Origin: Elymus sibiricus
Taxonomy: Eukaryota > Streptophyta > Magnoliopsida > Poales > Poaceae
DNA length: 64,000 nt
NCBI GenBank assembly: GCA_039707655.1
Contig: CM077664.1
Location: 201,246,195 to 201,310,194, forward strand
Direction: 5' to 3'
The number at the start of each line of letters is the position of its first letter. Positions within the stretch are counted from its first letter, which is position 1. The position numbers and the translations under genes are program-made. This document shows positions 21,603-33,840 of the stretch, one piece after another. A model generated the notes under the pieces. The model did not search any database. It was not told the DNA's origin and saw nothing but the letters and a program-made list of their open reading frames with translations.

Positions 21603-23284
21603 GTAATTGATGACAACATACATCAAAGCTTCAAATAAAGATTTAGCAAAAGTTTGTATGAAAGCTTTGAAGGAAACATGTAACATGTATAAGCTCCCCT
21701 GAACTCCCCCTGAAGATGTGCATATAAAATGATGATACCACATGGGAGATATACATGCAACATGTATCTTGGCTATATGCATCAGAGCAACATGTATATC
21801 AAATAAGTTTCCACATGTCCATGATTGTCTCCTTTCAAACAATATATACTAGCAAGGGGTCAATCATGTATATGAGCGTGATGCATATACTTACCTTGAA
21901 ATTCTTGATCAAGTACCTGAAGAAATACACTTGAGAAAACAGGGTTAGATAACACAAGATGACCTCTTCAAGAAAAATCACAAGATCAACAAGAAACCAA
22001 GATTGGGATGACATGTAGAATAGAGTATCACTAAGTGAATACTTCTTTGAAGCAGACATGTCCCCAAAAGAAATAGTTGTCTCCCCTTAAAGAACTTCCT
22101 CTCCCCCTGAATCTGACATTGCATATTGGGAGTAGGTAGGGTGAGAAAACTTAACCAACAACCAAGAACTGATCATATTTCTCCCCTCTAAGAAACATGT
22201 AACATTCTCTCCTCTTGTACGGTGCATCTCTTTTGTAGTGGTAAGCTTTGATGTATTCCTCTCTCCCCCTTTGTCATCAATTTCCAAGATGGGACTTCAA
22301 GGTTATTGATCAAGTGGGCTTGGTCCTTGAGAAACACATCTAGCCATTGAGTGGCTCTAGATGCAAGTAGAGGTTAAGAATCATTGAGTGGAGCTGGAGC
22401 AGAAAAACTCAGGAAATATTTGACAGAAAACTCCTTAGAGTAGCAAAATCGGTGACACCGAGTTGTAGCAATTTGGTGGAACCGAGTTTGATGCAATAGA
22501 ACAATTTGTCAACTCAGCTCACTAGGCAAAGGAATTCTCACAAGGATTTGCAATGAATTAGCTGCGAAAATAACTAAAAGAAAAGAAACACGGGAAAGAT
22601 GCAAGGAAACATCTAGATGAAGTTTTTTTAAAGGAAACACTCTAGCAAGAGAAACACTAGAGAACTTCATCTAGATGGGTCGGCGACTAGGTCACCTATG
22701 TTAGAGTATATTGACTTAGGAGTCAAGTGAGGACACTTGATCATAGGTCATACTCATCGTTTAAGCTCAAAATGGGGTTGCCATTTTTCCTTTAAGCATT
22801 TCAATGTATTCACATCTGGTTGAGTTTCTTTAGCTCATGTCTTTGAGTAAAGCTTCTCTAAGATGTGAGAACTTACATTGGGATTTGGTGGTGATGTCCA
22901 TCATGTAGTTGAACTTGAAGTGGATGCTCATGAGTTGAAGTTTGGAGCAATCCTATCATGTGTAGTTCATCTTCCTACATGGGTTAGATTCGCAAGGAAT
23001 AACATGTTTATCCAGAATGACAAAAATGAAGCATAACAAAAGTTGTCAAAGGATATGTTTTGGTGTCTTCTTACTTGTCCCACCAACAATTATTGATACT
23101 TGGGTTATACAAGATTGCTCAAGATACGAGTGAGATGCAATCTTGTGATATGAAGCTTGTCCAAGTACCTAAAAAAGGTTACATACAATACAAGGGAGCA
23201 AAATGTCCAAGATATAAGATGATCATGAAGGTATCATGGATTAGTCAAGAATGCTCATGCCCTTGTATGCATCCACATGAACCT
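21603..23284 (-). other. Spacer between pol and 3' LTR of the Copia element
   Basis: About 1.7 kb without a long open frame. SIRE-lineage elements often carry an env-like ORF here; none is supported. Two more dyads (GGTG phrases at 22451 and 22475) occur within it, as does an inverted pair of AAGTTTTT/CTAGATG-rich phrases near 22605-22680. Confidence 0.5.
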
Positions 23285-26200
23285 CTAGTTCATGTTTGAA
23301 GCATCAATGATGTTCAATTCACTTCTCAAGTGACAAAACATTTTCTCATCAAGGGGTTTGGTAAAGATGTCCGCCAATTGTTTGTCGGTACGAACATGTT
23401 TAAGGTCAATGTCACCTTTCTCAACATGATCTCGAATGAAGTGGTGACGAACCTCAATATGCTTAGTTCGAGAATGTTGCACGGGATTGTGTGCTATCTT
23501 AATAGCACTCTCATTATCACATAGTAATGGTACATGTCTCACATGCACACCATAGTCTTTAAGAGTTTGTGTCATCCATAGTAATTGAGCACAACATGAT
23601 CCCGCGGCGATGTATTTCGCTTCGGCAGTAGATAGTGATATGGAGTTTTGTTTCTTGGAGGACCAAGACACAAGAGATCTACCAAGAAATTGACATGTGC
23701 CCGAAGTGGATTTTCTGTCAACCTTGTCTCCGGCATAGTCCGAATCGGAGTAGCCAACAAGATTAAAAGAAGATTCTTTGGGATACCATATGCCAAAGTT
23801 TGGTGTATGTAACAAGTATCTCACAATTCTTTTAACCGCCTTAAGGTGACACTCTTTTGGTGCCGCTTGGTATCGTGCACACATGCACACATTTAGCATA
23901 ATGTCGGGACAGGAGGCACATAGATATAGCAATGAACCAATCATAGATTGATAAACCTTTTGATCAACCGGTTTGCCATCCTTGGTCAAGTCAAGATTTC
24001 CACTCGTGGGCATGGGACTTTTCATACCTTTACTCTCTTACATGTTGAACTTCTTGAATAAGTCCTTGGTATACTTTGTTTGAGAAACAAAGGTACCTTC
24101 CCTAGTTTGCTTGATTTGCAAACCAAGAAAGAATTTGAGTTCACACATCATAGACATCTCGTACTTTTCCGACATCAACCTTCCAAACTTTTCACTAAAA
24201 GAGGGATTAGTAGATCCAAAGATAATATCATCAACATAAATTTGGCATACAAATAATTCTCCATTAACCCTCTTAGTGAACAAAGTTGAATCAATCTTCC
24301 CAATTTCAAAACCTTTTTCAAGAAGGAACTTTGTCAAGCATTTGTACCAAGCTCTAGGGGCTTGTTTAAGACCATAAAGAGCTTTACGAAGTTTGTACAC
24401 ATGATTAGGTTTCTTAGGATTCTCAAAGCCGGGAGGTTGTTTGACATACACTTCCTCCTCAATTTCACCATTTAAGAAAGCACTTTTAATATCCATTTGG
24501 TAAAGAGTGATATCATGGTGATTTGCATAAGCAAGTAAAATACGAATGGACTCAAGTCTTGCAACGGGGGCATAGGTCTCACCATAGTCCATACCTTCGA
24601 CTTGTGTGTAACCTTGTGCTACGGGACGAGCCTTGTTGCGTACAACTTGTCCATCTTCATCTTGCTTATTCCGAAATACCCATTTGGTTCCAATGATGTT
24701 TTGCTCATCTTTAGGATTCTCAACCAATGTCCAAACTTGGTTCCTCTTAAAGTTGTGTAGCTCCTCGTGCATTGCATTCACCCAATCGGGGTCCTTGAGA
24801 GCATCTTCCACCTTCAAAGGTTCAACACTAGATATGAATGAGTAATGCTCACAAAAGTTAGCTAAACGAGTTTTAGAGCGAGTGATTCTCCCGGATTGGA
24901 TATATCCAAGTATTTGTTCGACGGGATGATTCTTGTCGACTCTTGCTCTGACTCGAGGTAGCTTTTGCTTGGGTTGTGGTGAGACTTCCTCATCATCATC
25001 TTCTTCTTCTTCATTGATGTTGTCGTTGTTCATTTGTGGGGGTGGAGAAGGAGGTTGAGGTGGATCATCTTGTTGCACTTCCTCATTCCCATCGTCTTGA
25101 CGTGTTCCACTTGTGGATGCCTCCATATCAATTTGTTGTTCACCTTGATGTGAAGTTGGGGCTTCCACTTGAATAGACGAGGTACTCTCCTTTACTTCCA
25201 CAGGGCGAATCTTGCCAATGGGCAAGTCTTGGATTGCTTCTGATGGTTCTTGATCTCCTACATCAAGTGGCAATTGCTCGACTTGCGAGCCGTTAGCCTC
25301 ATCAAACTTCACATCTACCGTCTCTTCAACTTTTCGAGTGAAGTTGTTGTAGACACGGTAAGTGTGAGAGTTCGATCCATAACCAAGTAGGAAACCTTCA
25401 TGAGATTTAGGAGCAAATTTTGAACGACGATGCTTATCAAGAATGTAACATTTTGAGCCAAATACTCGAAAGTATCCAACTTGTGGTTTGTTACCGGTGA
25501 GCAATTCATACGCCATTTTACCAAGAAGCTTGTGAAGGTAAAGTCGATTTATTGCATGACAAGCTGTTTCAACCGCTTCCGCCCAAAAGTGTTTTGGCTT
25601 CTTGTATTCATCAAGCATTGTTCTTGCCATCTCAATAAGGGTACGGTTCTTCCTCTCAACAACTCCATTTTGTTGAGGTGTGTACGTAGCCGAGAACTCA
25701 TGTGAAATACCCTCCTCATCAAGAAAGGTGTCCACATTGTCGTTCTTGAACTCCGTTCCGTTGTCACTCTGAACCTTCTTGATCTTCACTTCAAATTGAT
25801 TTTGGGCCTTTCTCGCGAAGTTCTTGAAGATCTTTTGTACCTGTGATTTGTCATCAAGAAAGAACACCCACGTAAATCTGGAAAAATCATCAACAATGAC
25901 CAAACCGAAAGAGTTACCACCAAGACTCTTATAGGAGTTGGGACCAAAAAGATCCATATGAAGTAGCTCGAGAGGTCTCCTTGTGGTCATAATGTTCTTC
26001 ACGGGATGGCTTCCTCCAACTTGTTTTCCTGCTTGGCAAGCACTACAAAGTCGATCTTTGTTAAATATAACATCTTTCACACCAAGAATGTGATCTCCTT
26101 TAACAAGTTTATCAAGGTTACACATGCCAACATGTCCAAGTCTCCTATGCCATAACCAACCTTTAGAAGATTTAGCAATTAAACATGTACGAGGTTGGGC

Positions 26201-27220
26201 TCTCTTAGTGAAATCAACAATGTATAGATCACCTCTATGAATGCCGGTAAAGACCATATTATGATTATCTTGACGAAACACTTGGCAATCTACTTTAGTA
26301 AATAGAACATTGAAACCAAAATCGGCTAGTCTAGATACGGAAAAAAGATTGTAACCAAGAGATTCAACAAGCATAACATTTTGTATGGAACTATCATTGG
26401 ATATGGCCATCTTACCAAGGCCAAGTACCTTACCCTTGGAGTTGTCTCCAAAAGTCACATACTTGCGTGGACCATCATTTTTAGCAAGCTCACAAAACAT
26501 GTCTCTATCTCCAGTCATGTGATTGGTACATCCACTATCAAGAATCCACTCTTTTGCTCCGGCCATGTAATCTCGAAGATTTGCCATAAGACTGAGATTC
26601 CTCATGGTCTTCTCAAATTCAATATCAAATTTTTCGTCCTCATCATAATAGCCATGCTCAACATCATCATCATCATGCGTGTGATCATCACCTAGGGCAA
26701 TAGATTCATTAGTTTCATGATCATGACAATGCTCAAGTTTGTGAATTCTAATGGCTTCCATGATAATGTTGCTAATAGTTCTAACATCTCCTTTAGCACG
26801 CATAAGATCACAAAGCTCAAACAAGCAATCATCAAACTTAGGATCATTAGGACTCATCTTGTGAAAAGCAATAGTCTTATGAAGAATCTCATCAAGACTC
26901 TTTAAAGAGTAATCGGGATATCGCTTTTCCAAGTCATGCCATAGAGTATAAGCACATCCAAAGTTTTGCATACAACCAAGCACAACCTTAGGTAATCCTC
27001 TAATGATAAGATTGATGGTTCTAAGATTACGAAGCATGTCAATTTCCTCTTCATGAGTAGGATGCAAGGGATCAATAGGGGGCACATAAGGATTATGCAT
27101 ATACTTGCTCAAGTTAAATTCATCAAAGATATCAAGCATTTCATCCTTCCAAAAGTTGTAATACTCCCCATTGAGAATAGGCACTCTACGTCTAAGACTC
27201 CCCAAAGTAGACACATCCAT
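23285..27220 (-). pseudogene. Copia gag-pol polyprotein, one in-frame stop
   Basis: Best start is the ATG at 27220 (MDVSTLGSLRRRVP). An upstream extension of the frame into the LTR uses a GTG and is unlikely. Counting from there: gag-like region about 1-215 (UBN2-type, acidic His/Asp-rich tail); protease motif ILDSGCTNHMTGD at about 226; integrase with HRRLGH...CSACQAGK zinc finger and DDE residues in MDLFGP, SDNGTEF and VVERKNR; RT with YVDD near 995; RNase H after the break (YSDSDYAG, STAEAKY, DNESAI). A TAA at 24038-24040 lies in frame between RT and RNase H; the frame continues open for 250 more codons. I find no CCHC zinc knuckle in gag, which is unusual. Confidence 0.93.
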
Positions 27221-27261
27221 CTCCCTCCAATGGTGATGAAGCCAAAGCAATGGAGACCAAT

Positions 27262-27273
27262 GCTCTGATACCA
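27262..27273 (-). other. tRNA-iMet primer-binding site
   Basis: The complement reads TGGTATCAGAGC, matching the 3' end of initiator tRNA-Met, 2 nt inside the 5' LTR. This is the standard Copia primer site. Confidence 0.95.
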
Positions 27274-27275
27274 AT

Positions 27276-28866
27276 TGTGGGATCGAGGAGATAGGTCTAG
27301 AGGGGGGGTGAATAGACACTTAACCAGCCAAAGTAGCAGTTTTTAGTTTCTCTTGGAACTTAGGCAGATTTTGGCACAAGTTAAGATCACTCCAATACTT
27401 TCTACACATGCATATCTAGAGATTGAGCAGCGGAAATGGTAAAGCATGCAAAAGTACGGAATGTAAAGGGGTAGAGTATGGAAGATCAAACGCAATGAAG
27501 ACACGGTGGTTTTTGGCGTGGTTCCGATAGGTGGTGCTATCGTACGTCCACGTTGATGGAGACTTCAACCCACGAAGGGTAACGGCTGCATGAGTCCACG
27601 GAGGGCTCCACCCACGAAGGGTCCACGAAGAAGCAACCTTGTCTATTCCACCATGGCTTACGTCCACGAAGGACTAGCCTCACTCGGGGTAGATCTTCAT
27701 GAAGTAGGCGATCTCCTTGCCCTTACAAACTCCTTGGTTCAACTCCACATCATGTCAGAGGCTCCCAAGTGACACCTAACCAATCTAGGAGACACCATTC
27801 TCCAAAAGGTAATAGACGGTGTGTTGTTGATGAACTCCTTGCTCTTGTGCTTCAAATGATAGTCTTCCCAACATTCAAACAACTCCTCATAGATTTGGCT
27901 ATGGTGGAAGAAGGATTTGAGTGGAAAGCAACTTGGGAAAGGCTAGAAATCAAGGTTCAAATGGTTGGATTGGAATGTCTTGAGCTCAACACATGAGTAG
28001 GTGGTTCTCTCTCAGAAAATGTATGGTGGAAGTGTAGGCACGTTCTGATGGCTCTCCTTACTGAGAGGGAAGTGGTGAAGGGGTATATATAGCCTCCACA
28101 CAAAATCCAGCCATTACACACTTTTGACCCAACTCGGTGGCATCGAAACCATAATCTCGGTAGCACCGAACTGTGTAAAAGATATGAACGTTAGGAATCT
28201 CGGTGGGACCGACTGGAACAACTCGGATGGACCGAAGTGCAATGGCTAGGGCAAACCTCATCTCGGTGGAACCGATTGCATCAACTCGGTAAGACTGAAG
28301 TGAAGCAATAAGGCAACAGAGAGTTGGCAAGCCATCTCGGTGAGACCGATTTGCAAAACTCGATGGGAACGAAGTAAGTGCAAACGATTACAGAGAGTTG
28401 GCAAGGCCATCTTGGTGAGACCGAGATCCATATTGGTGGATCTGATTTGTTAGGGTTTTGGCAGTGGCTAAGTCCACATGAACTCGGTGGCTCCGGATAG
28501 GAAATTTCGGTGGGGCCGAGTTGTAATGTAGGTTTTGGACATATTTGGATGGAGAAAATGGTTGAGGGTTTAGGAGTACTGTCACTAAGCACTTGAGCAA
28601 AAGGACCACTAAGCAACACCTCATCCCCTTTTAATAGTATTGGCTTTCCTATGGACTCAATGTGATCTTGGATCACTAAACCGAAAATGTAGAGTTTTGA
28701 TCTTTTGTCATTCCTTGTCCTTAGCATTTTGAGGGGTTCCACATCCTCTTGTCCTTGCCACGCCATTGTTGGACTTATCTGAAATTCACTAGATAAAAGC
28801 ATTAGTCCAACAGCATGTATGTTGGCATAAATTACCAAAACCACCAAGGGAGCAAATGTGCTTTCA
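27276..28866 (-). repeat. 5' LTR of the Copia element
   Basis: 1591 bp. In transcription order: U3 from 28866 with the dyad pairs at 28133-28371, then the TATA box at 28084-28091, then R/U5 to 27276. Confidence 0.93.
28084..28091 (-). promoter_or_regulatory. TATA box of the Copia 5' LTR
   Basis: TATATATA on the minus strand within GGCTATATATACCCC, about 780 bp into the LTR and just downstream of the dyad cluster. Confidence 0.65.
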
Positions 28867-28871
28867 CACTT

Positions 28872-30167
28872 ATATCTATTTAGAGAGTCAACAGGAATTG
28901 GTCATTCACATGGTTAGTCAGAAAATCCTACATAAACCTTGTAGATCACTGAATGTGATATGTTTGATTCCTTGCAATAGTTTTGCGATATGGAGATGAT
29001 AATATGTGAGTTATGCTAGTGAGTAATTGTGATTTAGTAAGAATATTGGTGTTAAGGTTTGTGATTCCCTATGCATGCATGTAGAGTCAATAGTTATGCA
29101 ACGAAGTTATATCCTACTTATGGTGCATTATTCAGTGTTAGTTATTCTCAATGCATGCTTATGACCATTTTCGTTTTCTGGTTGGTTGCTTCTCAATCTA
29201 TTTGCTAGCCTCCATTTGTACTAAGCTGGAATACTGCTTGTGCATCCAAACTCCTTAAACCCAAGTTGTGCCAAATGAGTCCACCATATCTACCTATATG
29301 CGGTATTTTCGTGCCGTTCCAAGTAAATTTGCATGTGCCAACTCTAATTTTCAAAATAATTTTCCGTTTTGTGTGACCGTACCGCTCATGAAGCGGCAGG
29401 GGGTGGCCAATATTTTCCATGCAAGGTGTGTTATTCTCACGATGAGTGTTTATTCACTTGTCATTGCACGAGAGAGTGGCTGGTAATAGGGATGCCCAGT
29501 CCCACAATGAATCAAAAATTAATAATAACAAAATTCCTTGGAAAGTGTTGGTATGGAAGGCACCCGTGGATACGGCTAGCCATGGATTGTGAAAGAATGG
29601 TGGAAAGGAAATGAACTTTATTTTCTGTTTGGGAACCGCCTATAATGTGTCTATCATGGAAGATGTTCGGAACTCTCGGTCGTTTTCGTTGACAGGAAAA
29701 GCATGCCTCTCAACATAATTTTATCTCTCTCTAATTTAAGCTTTGAGCTTTGGCACCTCTGAAAATCTCTGCTTCCCTTTGCGAAGGGCCTATCTATTTT
29801 ACTTTTATGCATTTTAATTTTATTGAGTCTCCATCTTCTCTTATAAAGCACCAACTGGAGAGCACTATTGTCATACTTGTGCATTGGGTGTACTTAATGT
29901 TGAGTGTGTTTCATGAATGGGTCAATGACTGAGCATAATGGGCTAGGGATAACTTTCTTTAGCGTTGATATTTTGAAAGACATGGTTGTTTGTTAGTACG
30001 CTTGAGTATTGATGTCTTTATATCAAATTATAGACTATTGGTTTGAATCACTCGTGTCTTAATATTCATGCCATGATTAAATTATATGATCAAGATTATG
30101 TTAGGTGGCATTCCACATCAAAAATTATCTTTTTTATCATTTACCTACTCGAGGACGAGCAACAATT
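28872..30167 (+). other. 3' internal region of the Athila-like element, continued
   Basis: AT-rich non-coding sequence collinear with 370-1700. It includes a short frame at 29268-29486 (ESTISTYMRYFRAVPSKFAC) homologous to 740-1018. No element-encoded enzyme is present. Confidence 0.6.
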
Positions 30168-30181
30168 AAGCTTGGGGATGC
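30168..30181 (+). other. Polypurine-tract-like motif
   Basis: AAGCTTGGGGATGC abutting the 3' LTR at 30182. Confidence 0.75.
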
Positions 30182-31702
30182 TGATACGTCTCCGTCGTAT
30201 CTATAATTTTTGATTATTTCATGCCAATATTCTACCACTTTCACATATTTTTGGCAACATTTTATATTATTTTGGGGACTAACATATTGATCCAGTGCCC
30301 AGTGCCAGTTCCTATTTGTTGCATGTTTTTTGTTTCACAGAATATCCATATCAAACGAAGTCCAAGTGCAATAAAATTTTACGGAGAATTATTTTGGAAT
30401 ATATGTGATTTTTGGGAGATGGAATCAACGCAAGGCGGTGCTCGTGGGCCCCACGAGGCACCAGGGCGCGCCAGGGGGGGCCGACGTGTCGTGGTGCCTC
30501 ATGAGGCCCTCGTAGGTCGGTTGGTACTATTCTTTGGGCGCAAGGAAGCTAATATCCGAAAAAAATCGTGTTAAAATTTCAGCGCAATCGGAGTTACGGA
30601 TCTCCTGGAATTTAAGAAACGGTGAAAGGCCAGTAAACAGAAACGCGAAACAGAAGAGAACAGAGAGAGAGATCCAATCTAGGAGGGGCTCCTGCCCCTC
30701 CGCCGCCATGGCAGCCATGGACCAGAGGGGGAACTCTCCTCCCATCTAGGGGGGAGGCCAAGGAAGAAGAAGAAGGAGGGGGGCTCTCTCCCCCTCTCTC
30801 CCGGTGGCGCTGGAATGCCGCCGGGGCAATCATCGTGACGGCGATCTACACCAACAACTTCGCCGCCGTCACCACCAACTCTCTCCCCCTCTATGCAGTG
30901 GTGTAACACCTCTTCTCCCTGCTGTAATATCTACTTAAACATGGTGCTTAATGCTACATATTATTATCCAATGATTTGTGGCCATCCTATGATGTTTGAG
31001 TAGATCCTTTTTGTCCTATGGGTTGATTGATGATCGTGATTGGTTTGAGTTGTATGTTTTATTTTGGTGCTGTCCTATGGTGCCCTCTGTGTCATGCAAG
31101 CGTGAGGGATTCCCGCTGTAGGGTGTTGCAATACGTTCATGATTCGCTTATAGTGGGTGGCGTGAGTGACTGAAACACATACCCGAGTAAGGGGGTTGTT
31201 GCGTACGGGAGTAAAGAGGACTTGATACATAATGCTTTGGTTGGGTTTTACCTTAATGATCTTTGGTAGTTGCGGATGCTTGCTAGAGTTCCAATCATAA
31301 GTGCATATGATCCGAGTACGGAAAGTATGTTAGCTCATGCCTCTCCCTCATATAAAATTGCAACAATGATTACCGGTCTAGTTATCGATTACCTATGGAC
31401 AAATCATTCTCTTGTGTTGCAAAAGCTTTCTACTAAACAACTAACTTTTATTATCTTGCAAATTACTCATAGTTTTATTCTCGCAAAGTACTTCCAGTTT
31501 TATTCTTGCAAACCTATCCTATCACCTACAAAATAGTTTCATACTTGTTCTAGGTAAAGCGAACGTTAAGTGCGCGTAGAGTTGTATCGGTGGTCGATAG
31601 AACTTGAAGGTAATATTAATTCTACCTTTAGCTCCTCATTGGGTTCGACACTCTTATTTATCGAAAAAGCTACAATTGATCCCCTATACTTGTGGGTTAT
31701 CA
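30182..31702 (+). repeat. 3' LTR of the 15.9-31.7 kb element
   Basis: 1521 bp, TGATACGTCTCCGTCG...GGGTTATCA, followed by the TSD copy CCTGC. Confidence 0.92.
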
Positions 31703-32782
31703 CCTGCATCTATGCTTGTGTTGTTGATCTATAATCCAGTAGTGTGGTGTAGCTCACGTCATTATGAACAATGCCAAATTATGCTCTTGACATTTTGAAT
31801 CGTCTCTTTATTTTGTAATATGAAACTGGATGGAATTGACAGCGCAGTTACCATCTTTGTTTATATACGTGCAAAACCTGTCATCTGTCTTGTTGTTTTA
31901 GGGTGATCTGCCTGATGGCACACACAAGTCTGCTGAAGACTTTGAGACAAACCCAACGTATATTGCAGCAAAGAAGGCAAAACATCTTGAAGATAGTGAG
32001 ACAACCCCAAAGTCATGTCTTGATGCAGTGTTCAAGTTACTTGATACTAGCAGTCACACAAGCTCACAGAAGTCGCTGCCTGAATCAGTTCGACTTCTTC
32101 AGTCTCAACTGCAAGTAGAAAGGCATAGTGCAACTCAACTTCGACTTGAAGTCCAATCTCTAAGGAAGATCGCAGAGAACTCCAATGAGAACCTCATTGC
32201 TAAACAGCTAGAGCTGGAAGATATGACCGACATGCTAGGCCGTTCTCACTGCCTTGCTCAGCTGCTTGCGCAGCAGCTCCCATGCAAGGTTAATGTTTCT
32301 TGAACTGTGTTCAAGTGGTCTGGGTTCAGTATTATTTCGTTGCGCTGCAATGGCAGGGCCTTGGATGCCCAGGTTTTGTAATCTGCTTCTTGGTTGCGCT
32401 TTATGATCACTGGTGGCGAACTTTGATGCCCAGTGGATGTAATATGCCCTAATTCCTTTATTGTATAGTGTAGATTTATTCTAAGTTACTATGCCGTAAT
32501 TTCTTTATTGTATAGTGTAGGTTTGTTCTTAATTCGTAGTTACCGTATATGTCATCATTCGCTATCAGAAAAAATGGGTGAAAATCTGATTCAGGCGAAC
32601 GGGCCGAAACATGCGCCTCTAACGGGCCTGCATTTCAGTGGGCCATTAATGGGTTCCACGCAAGAGGCTTTGCTCCGGTCTGCGCGGACCTGCCGTATGG
32701 GCCCTTCATGGACACAGTATGCCCAGGCCCATAACTTACATGGGCCTCTAGTGGGCCCAAACTTTAGTTGGTCCCATGTAGC

Positions 32783-33276
32783 TTCGGGCCATTAACAGGC
32801 TGAATATTCTGCTGGCCTATTATGGCCCAGAAGACAGCATGGGCCTTTAGCAGGCCGAAAACCTTGTTGGGCCTCAATTGTCATGAGTCGACCATGGGCC
32901 TTTAGCAGGCTGAAATATACCTCGGACCATTATTGGCCTAGTTACATGACGGGCCGCTACCAGGCCGAAACATATCTCGGGCCTTGGTTGGCCCAATCAT
33001 ATCATGGGCCTTTAGTAGGCCGAAAGCTTAGTAGAGGACCAACTGGCCGAATTGTACGACAGGTCTTTAACAGGCCCAAAGTCAGGTTGGGCTGGAATTT
33101 TGCCACCGAGATCACGGGCCGTTAAGGGGCCGAATGTCACATCGGACCATATATGGCCCATGTGTAGCATGTGCCATTAACAGGCCGAAAGGCACACCGG
33201 GCTGAAATGGGCCCATTTCTGCATCGGGCCTTTAACAGGCCGAAAACTCACTGGGCCGTAATGGGGCCCAAAGACT
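32783..33276 (+). repeat. CACTA subterminal array, 55-bp period
   Basis: Copies of a unit built on CATGGGCCTTTAGCAGGCC begin at 32783, 32838, 32893, 32948, 33003, 33058, 33113, 33168 and 33222; the period is exactly 55 bp until the last (54). Less regular copies extend upstream to about 32590. Subterminal repeats near CACTA ends are binding sites for the element's own DNA-binding protein (TnpA in En/Spm), which is the likely role. Confidence 0.85.
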
Positions 33277-33826
33277 GAGCGAACAATTAACGGGCCCGAT
33301 CTGGCGGTGGGCCGTAAATGGGCCATGTTTAAGCAGGCCCACTAGTACCTGAGAAAATCTTATGGGCCTTTGACTGGGCCGGCCTTTTAAGCCTAAATGG
33401 GCCACTGTTGGGCCATGCCACGTGTAACATTTCCATAGGCCCATCTCGTCCATTGGAAGAATGACATTTGTCGCGACATCGAGCTGACACATGGTATCTT
33501 CGGCCAATGAGAATTTTACACGTGGAAAATCCTCATTGGTCAGGGCTGTTAACGGGTTATCGGATCCAAAACCAGACCCGATAGCTTAACGGCAACCCGT
33601 TACGGTGGAAGCCACGTGTCGGTCACCCTTGACGAAAACACTTCCATGACGCGACATTTATCGCCATGGAAGTGGACACTTTCGTGATGATAAATTCAGT
33701 ATTGTCATGGAACACTTCTATGACAGCACAGGTTTGACTATCTTAATTCTGTCATAAAATAGTCATGGATGTACATGCATGATAGAAAATGTGACCTACT
33801 GTGACAAAGACGTATCATCACGGAAG

Positions 33827-33840
33827 TTTTTTTTGTAGTG
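33827..33840 (-). repeat. CACTA terminal inverted repeat (right end)
   Basis: The complement reads CACTACAAAAAAAA, the diagnostic CACTA terminus. The next three bases, GGA, would be half of the 3-bp target duplication. The flanking sequence is an Athila-like LTR cut part-way, so the CACTA inserted into that LTR. Confidence 0.88.

Larger units (their letters stand above)
19999..28866 (-). mobile_element. Copia (SIRE/Maximus-like) LTR retrotransposon, nearly intact
   Basis: 8868 bp on the minus strand with TSD CACTT (19994-19998 and 28867-28871). LTRs 19999-21587 (3') and 27276-28866 (5') have TG...CA ends and look very similar by eye. A tRNA-iMet primer site, one long gag-pol reading frame with PR-IN-RT-RH order, and a polypurine tract are all present. 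The IN-before-RT order makes it Copia. The DSGCTNHMTGD protease motif, 1.6-kb LTRs and a long spacer after pol fit the SIRE/Maximus lineage. One stop codon interrupts pol, so this copy is probably not autonomous as read. Confidence 0.95.
15856..31702 (+). mobile_element. Athila-like non-autonomous LTR element with nested Copia
   Basis: LTRs at 15856-17364 and 30182-31702 flanked by a perfect 5-bp duplication CCTGC (15851-15855, 31703-31707). A tRNA-Asp primer site follows the first LTR. The only coding sequence is an uncharacterised ORF (17485-18814); there is no gag, RT or integrase. Removing the nested Copia (19999-28866 plus one TSD copy) leaves about 7.0 kb. It resembles the wheat Sabrina group in lacking pol, but that name is a guess. 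It sits in the last intron of the CACTA gene, so it is younger than that gene and older than the Copia. Confidence 0.92.
13434..32303 (+). pseudogene. CACTA second-ORF-like gene (Transposase_24-like), split by nested insertion
   Basis: Exons inferred from GT/AG borders, all introns phase 0: 13434-13690, 13893-14369, 14455-14658, 14743-14805, 15389-15490, 31902-32303. The first is acidic; the second is rich in Pro/Thr repeats (PTPLA, PTPVAK). The third and fourth give WNKLVTHWSRLQRK...EGPTRSCNYT, whose W..LV..W spacing resembles the plant transposase family PF03004 found as a second ORF in CACTA elements. The last exon is a coiled coil (LQSQLQVERHSATQLRLEVQSLRK). Two in-frame stops (TGA at 13935 and 14142) break exon 2. 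The last intron holds the 15.8-kb retroelement. The CACTA terminus lies 1.5 kb downstream. The product was probably a transposition accessory protein; the family call is moderate. Confidence 0.5.
3301..33840 (+). mobile_element. Large CACTA transposon, interior and right end (left end not seen)
   Basis: The right terminus and subterminal array are clear, and the Transposase_24-like gene upstream reads toward them, as in CACTA elements. I extend the element left to 3301 by inference: no CACTA left end and no left half of the target LTR occur between 3301 and 33840, so the left end must lie further out or have been deleted. No TNP2-type transposase ORF is visible, so this copy is probably non-autonomous. 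Nested inside are the elements at 15856-31702, 15033-15111 and 12079-12985. The 1-3300 element may also be inserted in it. Confidence 0.45.
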
